Shown piece by piece: positions 23,080 through 24,966 of a stretch of 24,966 bases of DNA. The DNA is taken from NCBI GenBank assembly GCA_002398845.1, contig DHBY01000078.1, positions 1-24,966 of the forward strand, given 5' to 3'. Below the pieces are notes generated by a model. The model was given only the letters and a program-made list of their open reading frames with translations, did no database searches and had not been told where the DNA came from. Origin of the DNA: Firmicutes bacterium UBA4916. GTDB lineage: Bacteria > Bacillota > Clostridia > Tissierellales > Tepidimicrobiaceae. The first letter of the stretch is position 1; every line of letters starts with the position of its first letter. The position numbers were made by a program, and so were the translations under genes.

Positions 23080-23418
23080 TTAAAACTCCTCCCTCACTAA
23101 ATATTGTCATTTTAATTATACAGCATTTACTGTTATTATAAAAGAATAGTTATTTATATGACTAATAACGTCAATATTAATATAATAATGCTGATAAAAT
23201 GTATAATGATTAAATTCCTGTGTAATAAAATGATAAAATCTGCAGTTATTGTATACATTATAGTCCTTGTTTTATTCATAAGTCCAATACTTTAACTAAT
23301 ATTGATATCTTTATAACTAAAAAAAAAGTATAAACTGTCATATAATTAACAATAGCCCTACACAATTAATATACCACAAAGGTTTTTTTAATTCAATATA
23401 TTAAAATAACAGTTGTTT
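23080..23418. other. AT-rich gap between xpt and nfnA
   Basis: This 339-base stretch holds the nfnA ribosome site and probable promoter near 23115, an ACAG/CTGT palindrome, and a 29-codon hydrophobic ORF on the plus strand (23206-23295). I see no good terminator for xpt, no riboswitch and no RNA gene in the remainder. Confidence 0.6.
23115..23133 (-). promoter_or_regulatory. -10 of nfnA with adjoining palindrome
   Basis: On the minus strand TATAAT (23115-23120) directly adjoins ACAGTAAATGCTGT (23120-23133), an inverted repeat with ACAG/CTGT arms. A protein bound there would cover the spacer of the promoter. It does not match the Rex consensus (TTGTGAANNNNTTCACAA). Confidence 0.4.
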
Positions 23419-23988
23419 TTACTTGAAAATAATCTTGCCATCTACTGGATTATCAATAATTGCTAAAGATTCTACTTTGACTCCCATTTCCCTAAGAAGT
23501 TTACCACCTTCTTGAAAGCCTTTTTCAATTACAATACCTACGCCTATTAAATTACATTTGCCTTGATTTAATATATCTATTAATCCTTCCATGGCCTTTC
23601 CTCTAGCTAAGAAATCATCGATTAATAAAATATTTTCACCCCTATTTAAAAATTGTTTTGACACTCTTATATTGTAATTTTTGTCCTTTGTATATGAATA
23701 AACGCTGGCTTCATAGACATCCCTATCCATGATTTTTGAATCAGTTTTTCTTGCAAATACTACAGGAACATTAAAATACTGAGCAGTAATAGATGCTATT
23801 GCTATTCCTGAAGTTTCTATAGTTAAGATTTTGTCAACTTTCTCCATTGAAAATCTTCTTTTAAACTCTTTCCCAATCTCATTTAATAATCCAATATCTA
23901 TTTGATGGTTTAAAAAGCTATCGACTTTTAATATATTCCCATCCTCTAATGTTCCGTCCTTTAATATCCTTTGTTTCAAAAGTTCCAT
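23419..23988 (-). CDS. xpt: Xanthine phosphoribosyltransferase
   Basis: A 189-residue type I phosphoribosyltransferase that converts xanthine and PRPP to XMP in purine salvage. Diagnostic segments are the N-terminal LKQRILKDGTLEDGNILKVD, the GIAIAS turn, VVFARKT and the PRPP-binding ENILLIDDFLARGKA around 118-132. Length equals B. subtilis Xpt (about 190). The ATG has AAGGAGG ahead. The -10 lies only about 40 bases upstream, so the purine riboswitch found on xpt in bacilli is absent. No permease gene (pbuX) follows. Confidence 0.94.
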   Translation of the reverse strand: MELLKQRILKDGTLEDGNILKVDSFLNHQIDIGLLNEIGKEFKRRFSMEKVDKILTIETSGIAIASITAQYFNVPVVFARKTDSKIMDRDVYEASVYSYTKDKNYNIRVSKQFLNRGENILLIDDFLARGKAMEGLIDILNQGKCNLIGVGIVIEKGFQEGGKLLREMGVKVESLAIIDNPVDGKIIFK

Positions 23989-24027
23989 AAATATCCTCCT
24001 TAAAATAATAACCTTTATTAAAATTGT

Positions 24028-24033
24028 ATTATA
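24028..24033 (-). promoter_or_regulatory. -10 of xpt
   Basis: TATAAT on the minus strand 40 bases before the ATG, with start near 24021. The -35 is not clear. Confidence 0.5.
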
Positions 24034-24080
24034 CTAGAGATAAAAAAGCAATGAAAAACAAGTGGGGCAAAAAGAATATA

Positions 24081-24089
24081 TGCTATAAT
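24081..24089 (+). promoter_or_regulatory. Extended -10 of the ABC transporter genes
   Basis: TGCTATAAT with a perfect -10 hexamer at 24084-24089 and no -35. The start would fall near 24096, about 46 bases before the TTG of the ATPase. Confidence 0.5.
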
Positions 24090-24141
24090 GAAAATACAAT
24101 AAAGTAACTATTTAAAAATTATAAGAAAGGAAGGTGTAAGC

Positions 24142-24842
24142 TTGTCTATATCACTTAAAAATGTAAATAAAATATATAAAATAGGAGATGTAGAGACTTA
24201 TGCACTAAGAAATGTATCCCTCGAAATAAAAGAAGGAGAATTTTTGGTTATATTAGGGCCTAGTGGAAGTGATAAAAGTACGCTTTTAAATGTAATAAGT
24301 GGACTTGATACTCCTACATCAGGAGAAATTAGATTCAATGATGAGATAATAAGCAATTATAATTCTAAGGAATTAACTAAATTTAGAAGAGATAATTTAG
24401 GATTTATCTTTCAACAATATAATCTATTGCAAAATTTAAATGTTAGAGACAATGTAGAGATAGGTGCATGTGTAGGAAAAGCTCCATTTAATATTGATGA
24501 GATACTACAAAAAATAGGCATGGAAGCTGAAAAAAATAAGTATCCATATCAATTATCTGGAGGGCAACAACAAAGAGTATCTATAGCAAGAAGTGTTGCT
24601 AAAAATCCTGATATATTATTTTGTGATGAACCAACAGGGGCCTTGATGAAGTAACAGGCAAACAGGTATTGGATATACTACAAAAAATGAACGAGGAATT
24701 AAAAACTACTACGGTAGTTATAACCCATAATTCTAATATTGCCCTTATGGCAGATAGGGTAATAAAAATGAATTCAGGTAGAATTGAAGATATAGTAAAA
24801 AATCAATTTAAGAAAAATGCATTCGAGATAAATTGGAGTTAA
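24142..24842 (+). pseudogene. ABC transporter ATP-binding protein (MacB/LolD type), frameshifted
   Basis: The first frame (24142-24654) codes 170 residues and stops six residues after Walker B. One missing base in the ALDE(D-loop) segment at about 24643-24646 breaks it: the protein should read TGALDEVTGK, and the following frame (24645-24842) continues with VLDILQKM, the H-loop VVITHNS and a normal C-terminus. Elsewhere the family motifs are intact (Q-loop, LSGGQQQR, LFCDEPTG) except Walker A, GPSGSDKST, where Asp44 replaces the glycine before the lysine. Start is TTG 24142 after a GGAAGG site. It belongs with the permease at 24847. Two independent lesions argue for a decaying gene, although a sequencing error could explain the frameshift alone. 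Confidence 0.85.
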
Positions 24843-24846
24843 AAAT

Positions 24847-24966
24847 ATGCTTTTAAAAAATACACTAAAAACATTTAAAAAAAAGATAGTTCAATTATCT
24901 GCCATTGGGATTATTATTTTTCTAAGTTCATTTATATTCACTACAATGTTTTATGCTATAAGTTCT
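24847..24966 (+). CDS. ABC transporter permease, FtsX/MacB type (5' part only)
   Basis: Forty codons from ATG 24847 to the window edge: a basic start (MLLKNTLKTFKKK) followed by one hydrophobic helix (IVQLSAIGIIIFLSSFIFTT). This is the usual first membrane segment of FtsX-like permeases that pair with MacB/LolD-type ATPases. It begins 4 bases after the end of the second reading frame of the ATPase and has no separate ribosome site, so its translation would depend on coupling to the ATPase frame that is broken upstream. Confidence 0.75.
   Translation, partial: MLLKNTLKTFKKKIVQLSAIGIIIFLSSFIFTTMFYAISS

Noticed and set aside
23989..24141. Purine riboswitch ahead of xpt
   Set aside because: The -10 is only about 40 bases from the start codon and none of the conserved junction or loop sequences is present.
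24636..24660. Programmed frameshift in the ABC ATPase
   Set aside because: No slippery heptamer, stimulatory stem or upstream ribosome-like signal is visible, and the Walker A change also points to decay.

Overview
The window is AT-rich, gene-dense DNA with strong GGAGG-type ribosome binding sites, frequent TTG starts and many hairpin-plus-T-run terminators. Together with a secondary [4Fe-4S] L-serine dehydratase (sdaAB/sdaAA), the electron-bifurcating NfnAB pair and a FHA-RodA-PBP cluster, this points to an anaerobic low-GC Bacillota (Clostridia/Tissierellia type). The class-level placement is inference. I see no transposase, integrase, phage gene or CRISPR array.

Layout. 1-2431 (-): 5' part of a very large signalling protein (kinase-like domain, STAND-type ATPase, helical repeats) that runs off the left edge; its kinase domain lacks the catalytic residues. 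2484-4649 (-): MarR regulator, lipid kinase and glycerophosphodiester phosphodiesterase, the last two in tandem as a lipid-turnover pair. 4815-6330: small helical protein, PHP-family phosphatase, zinc-ribbon protein. 6391-6639 (-): a 6S RNA gene with its own promoter and terminator, directly downstream of an FtsH-type protease (6667-8421). 8544-11019: four orphan or poorly known genes (acidic 91-aa protein, leucine-rich membrane-anchored protein, unknown 191-aa protein, secreted YolA/DUF4879-like protein); the last two are divergent and share a control region with a 30-bp tandem repeat. 11268-13087: divergent RluA-type pseudouridine synthase and NAD kinase. 13175-16252 (-): FHA-RodA-PBP cell-wall operon. 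16392-17516 (+): PspC protein and a divergent cis-prenyltransferase. 17589-19133 (+): L-serine dehydratase. 19248-20621 (-): MATE transporter. 20816-23079 (-): nfnBA. 23419-23988 (-): xanthine phosphoribosyltransferase. 24142-24966 (+): a frameshifted ABC ATPase gene followed by the start of its permease.

Functional links. SEDS polymerase, class B PBP and FHA protein form a septal or lateral wall synthesis module. The cis-prenyltransferase and PspC protein lie next to it and also concern the envelope. Serine dehydratase supplies pyruvate from serine, and NfnAB balances ferredoxin, NADH and NADPH, as expected of an amino-acid-fermenting anaerobe. NAD kinase makes the NADP that Nfn uses, though the two are not in one operon.

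The best candidates for something unusual are the pseudokinase-STAND protein, the 30-bp repeat control region between two orphan genes, the divergent prenyltransferase and the doubly damaged ABC ATPase. I found no clear new multi-gene defence or mobile system.
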